DNA from: G963666945 sp963666945
Lineage (GTDB): Bacteria; Bacteroidota; Bacteroidia; Bacteroidales; Marinifilaceae
Direction: 5' to 3'
Assembly (NCBI GenBank): GCA_963666945.2
Contig: CAXXRT010000004.1
Location: forward strand, 1-64,000
DNA: 64,000 nucleotides
Positions 9,677-17,814 of this stretch are shown piece after piece (the first letter of the stretch is position 1; every line of letters starts with the position of its first letter). The notes under the pieces are model-generated. The model had not been told where the DNA came from, ran no database searches, and was given only the letters and a program-made list of their open reading frames with translations. Both the position numbers and the translations under genes were made by a program.

Positions 9677-12205
9677 ATGAATCAGATGAAAGTTGTTGTA
9701 ATAATTTTAGGTATCTTATTAGGTACCGGCTATAATTCCCAATCGCAGATACTGGAATCATTAGGTGCTCTTTTGAATAAGGGTGGCAATGATAATGAGG
9801 TCAGTAAATCTGAGGATGCTAAAGAAAAAGATTCAAAGAAAAGACAGGATTACGATTCTGTAATTAAGGGTTTTAAAACCCAAAAGGGTGTTTTGACTGT
9901 TCACTCAAAAGATCAAAAACTGCTTTTTGAGATACCAAATGAGATGCTTGGAAGAAAATTCCTGCTTGCCTCAAGGGTGTCTGAAATAAGCAATAACCAG
10001 GATATAGGGGCTGGGCAGATGCCTAAAGCGCCTTTGCTTGTCAGCTTTAGCAAAGACAAGGATAATGTGTATATGCACCTTGTGCAAACCAGTAATATTA
10101 CCGATAAGGATTCGGAAATATATACTGCTTTTAAAAGAAATTTTATAGATCCTATCATGAGGGTCTTCGATATAAAGGCTGTCTCTAAGGATTCTGGTTC
10201 TGCTGTATTTGACGTGTCCGATCTGTTTTGTTCTGGTATCAGTGAACTGTCTCCTTTCAGAGATGGCAATGCAATGGATCTTTTCAGTGGTTCTGCTCCT
10301 CTGAATGGTTCTTTCGATAAATCTAAATCGGCTATATTAAGCACTAAGGCTTTCCCTAAAAACATTTGTGTAAAGAGCAGAATGTCTTACAATGTGTCGG
10401 GTGGTCCTTTTACCTCCGTGCTTACCAGATCGCTTATAGTGCTGCCTGAGAAGGCTATGCGTCCAAGGATTGCCGATAATAGAATTGGTTATTTTACTGA
10501 GGATAAAAATCTGTATTCTACCAGGTACGATAGGTTGAAGACTGTGTCGTATATCACCCGCTGGAGACTTGAGCCAAGGGAAGAGGATATGGAAAAGTTT
10601 AAAAGGGGTGAGCTTGTAGAGCCTGAAAAACCGATTGTTTACTATGTCGATACCGCTATCCCGGACAAGTACAGGAAGTACGTAATGCAGGGCATAGAGG
10701 ACTGGCAACCTGCTTTTGAGGCTATTGGCTTTAAAAATGCTATTATTGCTAAGGAGTACCCTAAAAACGATCCTGACTTCGATCCTGATGATATCCGTTT
10801 CTCCTGCTATCGTTATATTACGACTCCGGTGGCTAATTCAATGGGGCCTTCGTGGGTGGATCCACGCTCTGGTGAGATTATACAGGGTGAGGGGCTCTTC
10901 TTCTCTAATGTCGTTAAGCTGTTGCATGAGTGGATATTTGTACAGACTTCTCAGGTTGATGAGAGGGCAAGAAAGGAAATACTCGATGAAGAGCTTATGG
11001 GGGAGTCCCTTAGGTATGTTGCCGCTCATGAAATTGGACATACTCTTGGGCTTATGCATAATATGGGGGCTTCGCATGCTATTCCTCTTGATTCCCTTAG
11101 GTCGGTTTCTTTCACACAAAAATATGGAACTACTGCTTCTATTATGGATTATGCCAGATACAATTATGTGGCCCAGCCTGAGGATAAGGGGGTTAAGTTG
11201 ACTCCTCCGCATCTTGGGGTATATGATATGTTTGCCATCAAATGGGGATACAAAGTTATTCATAATGCTTCCACACCGGAAGAAGAATATGCTGCATTAA
11301 ATAAAATGATAATTGATAAGTTATCTGATCCTATGTATAAATACGGTCCTCAACAGTTTATGGGATCTATAGATCCTTCTGCTGTTAGTGAGGATCTTAG
11401 TGATAATTCTGTTAAGGCTGGTGAATACGGAATAAAAAATCTTAAATATATTATCAGGCATCTTCTGGAGTGGACTACTTTTGAGAATAAGGATTATTCT
11501 TACATGCAAGAGATGCATAAAGCAATATTTTCCCAGTTTAAGAGGTACATGGGGCATGCTGAAAAACATCTTGGAGGATTTTATCTTTATATGCCTGTAA
11601 AAGGGGATAACCAACAGACGGCTATGCCTGTTTCTAAAGAAGATCAGTATTATGCCCTTAAATTTATTGTTGATAACCTAAGGGAATTGCCATCATGGTA
11701 TGATGATATTGAGATTGTTAAATTTTATAATCCTGAAGATCAGAAAACTGCTGAGTATCAGGGTGAACAGATAACTTCTTTGCTTGGCAGTGGAATTATG
11801 GCTCATTTAGGACAGGCTCAGAAAAGATATCCTGATGCTTATACTCAGCTGCAGTACATGGACGATCTTTTCGATCTTATCTGGGAAAAGGCCAGGACAA
11901 CTAAAAATCCCGATTATAACGAAAGGATTATACAGTACAGCTATGTTAAGGCTCTTCTTAAAAGTGCCGATTATACTGCGTCTTCCAATATGAAAAAGGT
12001 GGCTCTGTCTCTAAGTGATGACAGGGGGGATAATAAGCTTATTAAATCAAATCTGGAGGTGGACGTGAAGATTAATATGCACCCTATATACCTTCATGAA
12101 TTGAAAAAGTGTAAAAGGATTATTAAGAGATTAATGAAAAAAGGAAATCTGGAAACTCGTATACATTACAGGAATTTATACGATCACCTGGATCTTTTCA
12201 TTTAA
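9677..12205 (+). CDS. Large exported zinc-dependent metalloprotease (HEIGHTLGLMH type)
   Basis: About 842 aa from ATG 9677 (ATG 9686 is also possible). A hydrophobic N-terminus (VVVIILGILLGTGYNSQSQ) acts as signal peptide. The catalytic metzincin-like motif HEIGHTLGLMH is near residues 451-461, preceded by the long N-terminal domain seen in the DUF5117/DUF4953 family of Bacteroidota (WRLEPREEDMEKFKRGELVEP; SCYRYITTPVANSMGPS; ASIMDYARYNYVAQPEDK). It is 286 bp downstream of the preceding lipoprotein gene in the same direction and closes the locus. It probably hydrolyses proteins or peptides in the envelope or outside the cell. Specificity cannot be read from sequence. Confidence 0.92.
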   Translation: MNQMKVVVIILGILLGTGYNSQSQILESLGALLNKGGNDNEVSKSEDAKEKDSKKRQDYDSVIKGFKTQKGVLTVHSKDQKLLFEIPNEMLGRKFLLASRVSEISNNQDIGAGQMPKAPLLVSFSKDKDNVYMHLVQTSNITDKDSEIYTAFKRNFIDPIMRVFDIKAVSKDSGSAVFDVSDLFCSGISELSPFRDGNAMDLFSGSAPLNGSFDKSKSAILSTKAFPKNICVKSRMSYNVSGGPFTSVLTRSLIVLPEKAMRPRIADNRIGYFTEDKNLYSTRYDRLKTVSYITRWRLEPREEDMEKFKRGELVEPEKPIVYYVDTAIPDKYRKYVMQGIEDWQPAFEAIGFKNAIIAKEYPKNDPDFDPDDIRFSCYRYITTPVANSMGPSWVDPRSGEIIQGEGLFFSNVVKLLHEWIFVQTSQVDERARKEILDEELMGESLRYVAAHEIGHTLGLMHNMGASHAIPLDSLRSVSFTQKYGTTASIMDYARYNYVAQPEDKGVKLTPPHLGVYDMFAIKWGYKVIHNASTPEEEYAALNKMIIDKLSDPMYKYGPQQFMGSIDPSAVSEDLSDNSVKAGEYGIKNLKYIIRHLLEWTTFENKDYSYMQEMHKAIFSQFKRYMGHAEKHLGGFYLYMPVKGDNQQTAMPVSKEDQYYALKFIVDNLRELPSWYDDIEIVKFYNPEDQKTAEYQGEQITSLLGSGIMAHLGQAQKRYPDAYTQLQYMDDLFDLIWEKARTTKNPDYNERIIQYSYVKALLKSADYTASSNMKKVALSLSDDRGDNKLIKSNLEVDVKINMHPIYLHELKKCKRIIKRLMKKGNLETRIHYRNLYDHLDLFI

Positions 12206-12321
12206 TTATAGGTTCTTTTGAGAACCAACAGAACTTAAGCTATTGGGTTGTTAATAGTTTTTCGTTTGCTTGTTTTGCTAAAGTGCGGGGCTGTTCCTAT
12301 CAGGGAATGGCCTCTTTTGCA

Positions 12322-12357
12322 ATAAAAATAGGGCCATCTTAAAAATAAGACAGCCCT
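12322..12357 (-). terminator. Intrinsic terminator of groES-groEL
   Basis: On the minus strand AGGGCTGTCTTA pairs over 12 positions (two G-U) with TAAGATGGCCCT around a 4-nt loop, followed by a T-rich tail. It lies 45 bp after the groEL stop. Confidence 0.8.
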
Positions 12358-12402
12358 CAAGGGTATGTATAAATGTTTCCCGTTTTAGTATCTTAACAGA
12401 GA

Positions 12403-14034
12403 TTACATCATTCCTGGCATTCCTCCACCCATTGGCATGGCTGGTGCTGGATTTTCTTCTTTCTCGTCAACTAGTACACACTCGGTTGTAAGGAACATAC
12501 CTGCTATAGATGCGGCATTTTCCAATGCAATACGTGATACTTTGGCTGGGTCGATTACTCCTGCCTCAAGAAGATTCTGGTATACGCCTGTGCGTGCATT
12601 GTAACCGAAATCTTTCTTACCGGCTCTTACTTTGTCTACTACAACGGCTCCTTCTCCTCCTGCGTTTTTAACAATCTGACGAAGTGGCTCTTCAATAGCT
12701 CGTTTTACTATTTCAATACCTGTTGTCTCGTCCTCGTTATCGCCTTTGAATCCTTCCAGAGTTTCAATTGCTCTTATGTATGCAACGCCTCCTCCGGGAA
12801 CTATTCCTTCTTCTACGGCTGCTCGTGTAGCGCTTAGGGCATCGTCAACCCTGTCTTTCTTCTCTTTCATTTCTATCTCGGAAGCTGCTCCTATGTAAAG
12901 AACTGCAACTCCTCCTGCCAGTTTTGCAAGTCTTTCCTGAAGTTTTTCCTTGTCGTAGTCAGATGTTGAAACTTCTATCAGTTTTCTTATCTGGGCTACT
13001 CTTCCTTCTATGTTTTCTTTAGAACCTGCTCCGTTGACAACGGTGGTGTTCTCTTTGTCTATGGTTATTTTTTCTGCCTGACCAAGCATATCCACAGTTG
13101 CTGCCTCTAGTTTCATTCCTTTTTCCTCTGAAACTACAACTCCTCCTGTAAGTATTGCTATGTCTTCAAGCATTTCTTTTCTTCTGTCTCCGAATCCTGG
13201 TGCTTTTACTGCGGCTACCTTAAGGGATCCTCTTAGTCTGTTTACAACCAATGTGGCCAGGGCTTCTCCTTCTACGTCCTCTGCAATAATTACCAATGGA
13301 CGACCGCTCTGTGCAACTGGCTCAAGAACTGGCATAAGATCTTTCATTGTAGAAATCTTCTTGTCGTAAAGAAGTACATATGGGTTCTCAAGATCTGCTT
13401 CCATCTTATCGCTGTTTGTGATGAAGTATGGTGAGATATATCCTCTGTCGAACTGCATTCCTTCTACAACTTTTACTTCTGTTGCTGTTCCTTTGGCTTC
13501 CTCTACTGTGATAACTCCTTCTTTGGTCACGGCTTTGAATGCTTCTGCAATAAGTTTACCGATTTCTTCGTCGTTGTTGGCTGAAATCTGTGCAACCTGC
13601 TGGATTTTTTCTGAGTCTTCTCCTACTAGTTCAGACTGCTCCCTGATGTTGGCTACAACCTGTGCAACGGCTTTGTCTATACCTCTTTTAAGGTCCATTG
13701 GGTTTGCCCCGGCTGTCAGGTTTTTAAGTCCTACGTTTATGATTGACTGTGCAAGAACGGTGGCTGTTGTTGTTCCATCTCCTGCGTCGTCTCCTGTTTT
13801 TGATGCTACTTCTTTCACCATCTGTGCGCCAAGATTGGCGTAAGCATCGGAAAGTTCTATCTCCTTGGCTACCGTAACACCGTCTTTGGTAATGTGTGGT
13901 GCTCCAAATTTTTTGTCTATAACTACGTTACGACCTTTTGGGCCTAATGTCACTTTTACTGCTTCTGCCAATGCGTCAACACCTGTTTTTAACAGGTCGC
14001 GAGCCTCAATATTGAATTTTATTTCTTTTGCCAT
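12403..14034 (-). CDS. groEL: 60-kDa chaperonin GroEL
   Basis: The 543-aa ATP-dependent protein-folding chaperonin forms a 14-subunit cage capped by GroES. Family hallmarks are all present: VTLGPKGRNVVIDK near residue 30, DGTTTATVLAQ (nucleotide site with catalytic Asp), VEGMQFDRGYISPYF, GDRRKEMLEDIAILTGG, VVDKVR, and the Gly-Met-rich tail ending GGGMPGMM. Length is normal. It follows groES by 31 bp in the usual bicistronic order. I see no CIRCE element upstream of groES. Confidence 0.99.
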   Translation of the reverse strand: MAKEIKFNIEARDLLKTGVDALAEAVKVTLGPKGRNVVIDKKFGAPHITKDGVTVAKEIELSDAYANLGAQMVKEVASKTGDDAGDGTTTATVLAQSIINVGLKNLTAGANPMDLKRGIDKAVAQVVANIREQSELVGEDSEKIQQVAQISANNDEEIGKLIAEAFKAVTKEGVITVEEAKGTATEVKVVEGMQFDRGYISPYFITNSDKMEADLENPYVLLYDKKISTMKDLMPVLEPVAQSGRPLVIIAEDVEGEALATLVVNRLRGSLKVAAVKAPGFGDRRKEMLEDIAILTGGVVVSEEKGMKLEAATVDMLGQAEKITIDKENTTVVNGAGSKENIEGRVAQIRKLIEVSTSDYDKEKLQERLAKLAGGVAVLYIGAASEIEMKEKKDRVDDALSATRAAVEEGIVPGGGVAYIRAIETLEGFKGDNEDETTGIEIVKRAIEEPLRQIVKNAGGEGAVVVDKVRAGKKDFGYNARTGVYQNLLEAGVIDPAKVSRIALENAASIAGMFLTTECVLVDEKEENPAPAMPMGGGMPGMM

Positions 14035-14065
14035 GATTTAAATATTTTTAATGTCGATACAGAAA

Positions 14066-14335
14066 TTAAAGAATAACCAAGATGTCAGACTGAGACATAA
14101 TAAGATACTTCTTGTCATCTACGTGTAACTCAGTACCTGCATATTTCCCAAAAAGTACAGTGTCGCCTTCTTTTACTTCCATGGGCTCGTCTTTTTTACC
14201 TTTACCCGTTGCTACTACTATACCTTTCTGTGGTTTTTCTTGTGCTGAATCTGGAATGATAATTCCACTTGCAGTCTTTGTTTCTGCCTCAACAGGCTCT
14301 ACAATCACTTTGTTAAGAACTGTTTTTAAAGCCAT
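14066..14335 (-). CDS. groES: 10-kDa co-chaperonin GroES
   Basis: 89 aa; forms the heptameric lid of the GroEL cage. Typical features are the N-terminal strand LNKVIVEPVEAETKTASGIIIPD, the mobile loop with hydrophobic IIIPD, and the C-terminal DDKKYLIMSQSDILVIL. First gene of the groES-groEL operon. Confidence 0.99.
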   Translation of the reverse strand: MALKTVLNKVIVEPVEAETKTASGIIIPDSAQEKPQKGIVVATGKGKKDEPMEVKEGDTVLFGKYAGTELHVDDKKYLIMSQSDILVIL

Positions 14336-14415
14336 CTCTTTTTATTTTTAAGTTATTATAATTTTTATGTTTCTTTTTGTCACGAACACTGTTATTTCAT
14401 TTTTTGTGCCAAACT

Positions 14416-14446
14416 GAAATATATGACATTTTTTGCCGGCATGAAA
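14416..14446 (-). promoter_or_regulatory. Predicted groES promoter (TTTC-N19-TATATTTC)
   Basis: The minus strand shows TTTC at 14446-14443, exactly 19 bp, then TATATTTC at 14423-14416. This matches the Bacteroidota primary-sigma consensus TTTG-N19-TAnnTTTG with one mismatch in each box. It lies about 80 bp before the groES start and after the secG terminator. Confidence 0.55.
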
Positions 14447-14456
14447 CGTATGGATA

Positions 14457-14489
14457 CAAAAAGTGTCAGTATGACTGCCATACTGACAC
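14457..14489 (-). terminator. Intrinsic terminator downstream of secG
   Basis: Perfect 11-bp stem GTGTCAGTATG / CATACTGACAC with a 5-nt loop, followed on the minus strand by TTTTT. It separates the secG operon from the groES promoter. Confidence 0.88.
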
Positions 14490-14527
14490 GGAAAAATATC
14501 TTTTTATAAGATTATTCGTTTTTACCC

Positions 14528-14851
14528 TTATTTCTTATCTGGAGATTGTGTTGGGAATGTAGGGGTCTGTGTTGGATCAGGTGTAGTCTGAATCTGTTGT
14601 TCTATAGCTGATTTAGGGGCTGTCTGGTTTCTTGGTACAGTCATTGCTGCTGCAAGACAAAGAACAAGCAACGATATAGCTAACGTCCAGGTTGCCTTTT
14701 CAAGAAAGTCAGTTGTCTTTCTTACTCCCATAATTTGGTTTGAAGAAGAGAAATTAGATGCTAAACCTCCTCCTTTTGAGTTTTGCACTAAAACTATTAG
14801 TACTAATAGAATGCAAACAATAAAAATCAGTACAGATACTAAGATATACAT
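14528..14851 (-). CDS. secG: Preprotein translocase subunit SecG
   Basis: 107-aa inner-membrane subunit of SecYEG. Two membrane helices are visible (about 2-22, and 53-72 WTLAISLLVLCLAAA), separated by the conserved cytoplasmic loop LVQNSKGGGLASNFSSSNQ with MGVRKTTDFLEKATW. The C-terminal tail is Pro/Thr/Gln-rich and probably disordered. The start is 4 bp after the stop of the upstream TPR-like gene, so the two are translationally close and probably in one operon with lptE. Confidence 0.97.
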   Translation of the reverse strand: MYILVSVLIFIVCILLVLIVLVQNSKGGGLASNFSSSNQIMGVRKTTDFLEKATWTLAISLLVLCLAAAMTVPRNQTAPKSAIEQQIQTTPDPTQTPTFPTQSPDKK

Positions 14852-14855
14852 AATA

Positions 14856-15722
14856 TTATAATTTATCGTTTATTAATTTTTTTATTTCAGAAATTTTCTC
14901 CACAAAGTAAACACTTTTTTGCGGATTATTCAAACTTAATTTGTTATAAACTGCGATTGCTTTGCCATATAATTTCTGTTTAACGTAGATTTTTGCCAGT
15001 GTCTCTGTCATGCAGTTGTCGTCGTAACTGTTCAACTCGGCCAGATTTATATTGGAAAACTCCGATTTCCCGCCTTTGGGCATATCGGGCTCGCTGTCTA
15101 TAAAGGTGTCAATAATCTTGTTTTTTTGCTTTTCCAGCAGTTCTTTGCCCAGCTTGTCGATGTCGTATTCCCGGTTGTATTCCACTCCCAGGCTGTTCTC
15201 CAGGGTATAGGCAGGCTCGCTGTTTATTTCGCTTAAGATGAAATCAATAACATCCTCTTTCTTGTCTCTCTGAGATGAATCATCGCTTTCTGCGGGCCTT
15301 GAGAAATCAATTATGTCATCGCCTTGCAGGCCGGAAATCTCTTCCTTAGGACTCTGTGAGGCTGCTTCAGGAATGCTTTCCTTTGTTTTGTCCTCTGACA
15401 GGGGCCCGGTTTTATTGTTGTCCTCCCTTATATTACTTAATATATCCGGAGGTGAAACCATTGGTGTGTTAATAAAATCTTCAATGTCCAACTGACCGGA
15501 AAGATATAGGTAAAGCTGTCTTTTGTCTGGGATATACAGTGTGGCATTTTTCAGCTCTTGCTGGAATCGGTGACTGTTCTGTACGTATAGTGCCCTCAGA
15601 TAAAGAATCCTTACTAGCTGGAAATACGGATATTCTTCGAGTATGTCGTCGAATTCCCTGAATGTCTTGCTGTCTATTAATTCAGGATGATTAATATATT
15701 CATATATCTTCCTTGCTGTCAT
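14856..15722 (-). CDS. TPR-like hypothetical protein between lptE and secG
   Basis: 288 aa, no signal peptide or membrane helix. The N-terminal 80 residues are helical (MTARKIYEYINHPELI...EEYPYFQLVRILYLRAL). The middle is acidic, Ser/Asp-rich and low in hydrophobics. The C-terminal 60 residues form one or two TPR-like helices (MTETLAKIYVKQKLYGKAIAVYNKLSLNNPQKSVYF). The gene starts 1 bp after lptE ends and ends 4 bp before secG, an arrangement I recognise from other Bacteroidota. Function unknown; a cytoplasmic scaffold role is only a guess. Confidence 0.85.
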   Translation of the reverse strand: MTARKIYEYINHPELIDSKTFREFDDILEEYPYFQLVRILYLRALYVQNSHRFQQELKNATLYIPDKRQLYLYLSGQLDIEDFINTPMVSPPDILSNIREDNNKTGPLSEDKTKESIPEAASQSPKEEISGLQGDDIIDFSRPAESDDSSQRDKKEDVIDFILSEINSEPAYTLENSLGVEYNREYDIDKLGKELLEKQKNKIIDTFIDSEPDMPKGGKSEFSNINLAELNSYDDNCMTETLAKIYVKQKLYGKAIAVYNKLSLNNPQKSVYFVEKISEIKKLINDKL

Positions 15723-15723
15723 A

Positions 15724-16242
15724 TTACCAGTTAATAAATGCCTTGTTGTAAATGTCGTCTATTATTTTTTCTATAATCTCCTTTATGGCTGTCTCCTCAA
15801 CGGAAGTGAAATCAACTGAGTTGTCGTAGTCGTAATAATGTGAAAATGAGCTGTCGAAACTTAGCTTGTCGTCGTAAGGGTTTGTGTATTTTACCCTTAC
15901 CGTTATCGTTAGCCTGTTAGATGCTGCTACTTCGTCTCTTTGGATATTTACGGGCCTCTGGGAATACCCTGTTATCTGTCCCTCGAAATGCAGGTCTCCG
16001 TCTCCTTCTGTCACTTCGTTAAGGCTGGTCTGATTTCTCATCTTGTCTTTCAGCTCCTCTGTGAACATGGAGCTAAGGTAGGGAACAACTATCTCTGCCT
16101 TGTTGGAAAAATAGTCTACCGAAAAGGTCTTTGCCTCGGTAGGGATGGTTCCTCCTGTGAAAGAATAGCTTATCTTTTGGAGCTTACAGGCACCTAAAAC
16201 AATTGCTGCCAGTAGTATGGACAAGTATATGGTTTTCTTCAT
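15724..16242 (-). CDS. lptE: LptE-family LPS-assembly lipoprotein
   Basis: 172 aa with lipoprotein signal (IVLGACKLQ, Cys19). In the family, LptE plugs the LptD barrel and helps insert LPS into the outer leaflet. The Bacteroidota form is recognised from YSFTGGTIPTEAKTFSVDYF after the lipobox, FTEELKDKM, and a C-terminal EETAIKEIIEKIIDDIYNKA helix. It follows the sigma-54 activator gene by about 95 bp in the same direction. Confidence 0.9.
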   Translation of the reverse strand: MKKTIYLSILLAAIVLGACKLQKISYSFTGGTIPTEAKTFSVDYFSNKAEIVVPYLSSMFTEELKDKMRNQTSLNEVTEGDGDLHFEGQITGYSQRPVNIQRDEVAASNRLTITVRVKYTNPYDDKLSFDSSFSHYYDYDNSVDFTSVEETAIKEIIEKIIDDIYNKAFINW

Positions 16243-16337
16243 ATTTGTTGTTTTTCTCTTATAACGAATGTACTAATAATATGGTACACTATCCTAATAA
16301 CGGACTGCAAAGGTATAAAAAAACATATGTTTTTCCC

Positions 16338-17576
16338 CTATTTGCAGATTCCGTATTCTTTAATTTTCCTGTAAAGGGTCCTCTCCGAGATGCCCAGTTC
16401 CTCTGCTGCCTTCTTTCTCTTTCCGTTGTATTTTTCAAGGGCTTTGCATATAAGCTCTTTCTCCTGGTCCTCCAGTGAAAGTGATTCTTCCACAAATTCT
16501 TCCGTGTCCTCTATCTGGTGAATATCTTTCCTGTGATGAGGCTGAGAAGGGGCGGCTTTCTTCATGAGGTTTATCTCTGAATCGTCGTAAAGATTTTTCA
16601 TTATGACCGACTGCTCCGGCTCCAGATCAATGTCTTCCTTTATGTTGCTCTTTTGCATAAGGTCGAAGACCAGCTTCTTCAGGTCGTTCATGTCGTTCTT
16701 CATGTCGAATAGAACCTTGTAAAGTATCTCCCTCTCCGAGGAGAATGTCTTTTCCTCGTGTGCCTCTTTTTCGTATAGTGCGGGAAGAAGACTGCTTGTT
16801 GCGGGAAGATAGACGGCCAGCCTCTCTGCGTCAATGAATCTTTCCTTTTCAATAACAGATATCTGCTCTGTTATGTTTTTGAGCTGACGGATATTTCCCG
16901 GCCATCTGTACTGTGTAAGAAGGTTTTTGGCATCTTCTGTAAGCCTTAAGGGGGGCATTCGGTATTTGTCGGCAAAGTCGGTCGCAAATTTTCTGAAAAG
17001 AAGGCTTATGTCTTCTTTCCTTTCTCGTAAAGGGGGGATGCCTATGGGTACAGTATTAAGCCTGTAGTAAAGATCTTCCCTGAACTTTCCTTCCTTGACG
17101 GCTTCTATAAGATTTACATTGGTTGCCGCTACAACCCTTACGTTGGTCTTCTGTATCTTCGACGATCCTACCCTTATGAATTCTCCTGCCTCCAGAACCC
17201 TTAATAGCCTGACCTGGGTTGCCATTGGCAGTTCTCCTATCTCGTCTAGAAAGATGGTTCCCTTGTCGGCTACCTCAAAATATCCCTTCCTGTCGGCGAG
17301 GGCTCCCGTGAAGGCGCCCTTCTCGTGACCGAATAGCTCGGAGTCTATTGTCCCTTCTGGGATGGCTCCGCAGTTTACCGCAATATACTGTGAGTGCTTT
17401 CTGGCACTATGCTGATGTATAATCTGTGGAAATACTTCCTTTCCAACGCCGCTCTCCCCCGATATGAGTACCGAAAGATCGGTGGGGGCAACCTGTACGG
17501 CTATGTCTATGGCCCTGATCAGTTCAGGGGAATTTCCTATTATTCCGAATTTCTGTTTTATAGCTTGAACTTGCAT
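16338..17576 (-). CDS. Sigma-54-dependent transcriptional activator (AAA+ plus Fis HTH, no receiver domain)
   Basis: About 412 aa from ATG 17576 (MQVQAIKQKFGIIGNSP); a start ten codons upstream is less likely. The AAA+ core begins almost at the N-terminus. It has Walker A GESGVGKE, the sigma-54 contact loop GAFTGA, Walker B IFLDEIGELP, RVVAATN, and the arginine region PPLRERKEDI. A linker of about 120 residues leads to a C-terminal Fis-type helix-turn-helix (AAEELGISERTLYRKIKEYG). There is no receiver, GAF or PAS domain, so activity must be controlled by other means. It heads the lptE/TPR/secG run, a conserved position in Bacteroidota. Target promoters unknown. Confidence 0.95.
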   Translation of the reverse strand: MQVQAIKQKFGIIGNSPELIRAIDIAVQVAPTDLSVLISGESGVGKEVFPQIIHQHSARKHSQYIAVNCGAIPEGTIDSELFGHEKGAFTGALADRKGYFEVADKGTIFLDEIGELPMATQVRLLRVLEAGEFIRVGSSKIQKTNVRVVAATNVNLIEAVKEGKFREDLYYRLNTVPIGIPPLRERKEDISLLFRKFATDFADKYRMPPLRLTEDAKNLLTQYRWPGNIRQLKNITEQISVIEKERFIDAERLAVYLPATSSLLPALYEKEAHEEKTFSSEREILYKVLFDMKNDMNDLKKLVFDLMQKSNIKEDIDLEPEQSVIMKNLYDDSEINLMKKAAPSQPHHRKDIHQIEDTEEFVEESLSLEDQEKELICKALEKYNGKRKKAAEELGISERTLYRKIKEYGICK

Positions 17577-17814
17577 ATTATGACTTTTTTTCATGCTGCA
17601 TGACAAAATTACAATAAATACAATGAATAGTCAAACAATTTCTTCTTTCAATTATTTTGTAATTATTTTTAAATCTAACTGACTGATCTATTTGAGAAAA
17701 CAGCTTGATTTTATTGGAAAATTGTAATTATTTCAAAAATCTCTTCGCTCTTTGGAAAATTATGAGGAAATTTGCTCTATAAAAACAGTTGATCATCAAG
17801 TTAATATATTGGAA

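Noticed and set aside
14398..14412. Sigma-54 promoter before groES (TTTGGCAC on the minus strand)
   Set aside because: The -24 half fits but the -12 GC is missing (reads GA). The TTTC-N19-TATATTTC match next to it explains the region better. A similar TTTGGCAC near valS has the same weakness.
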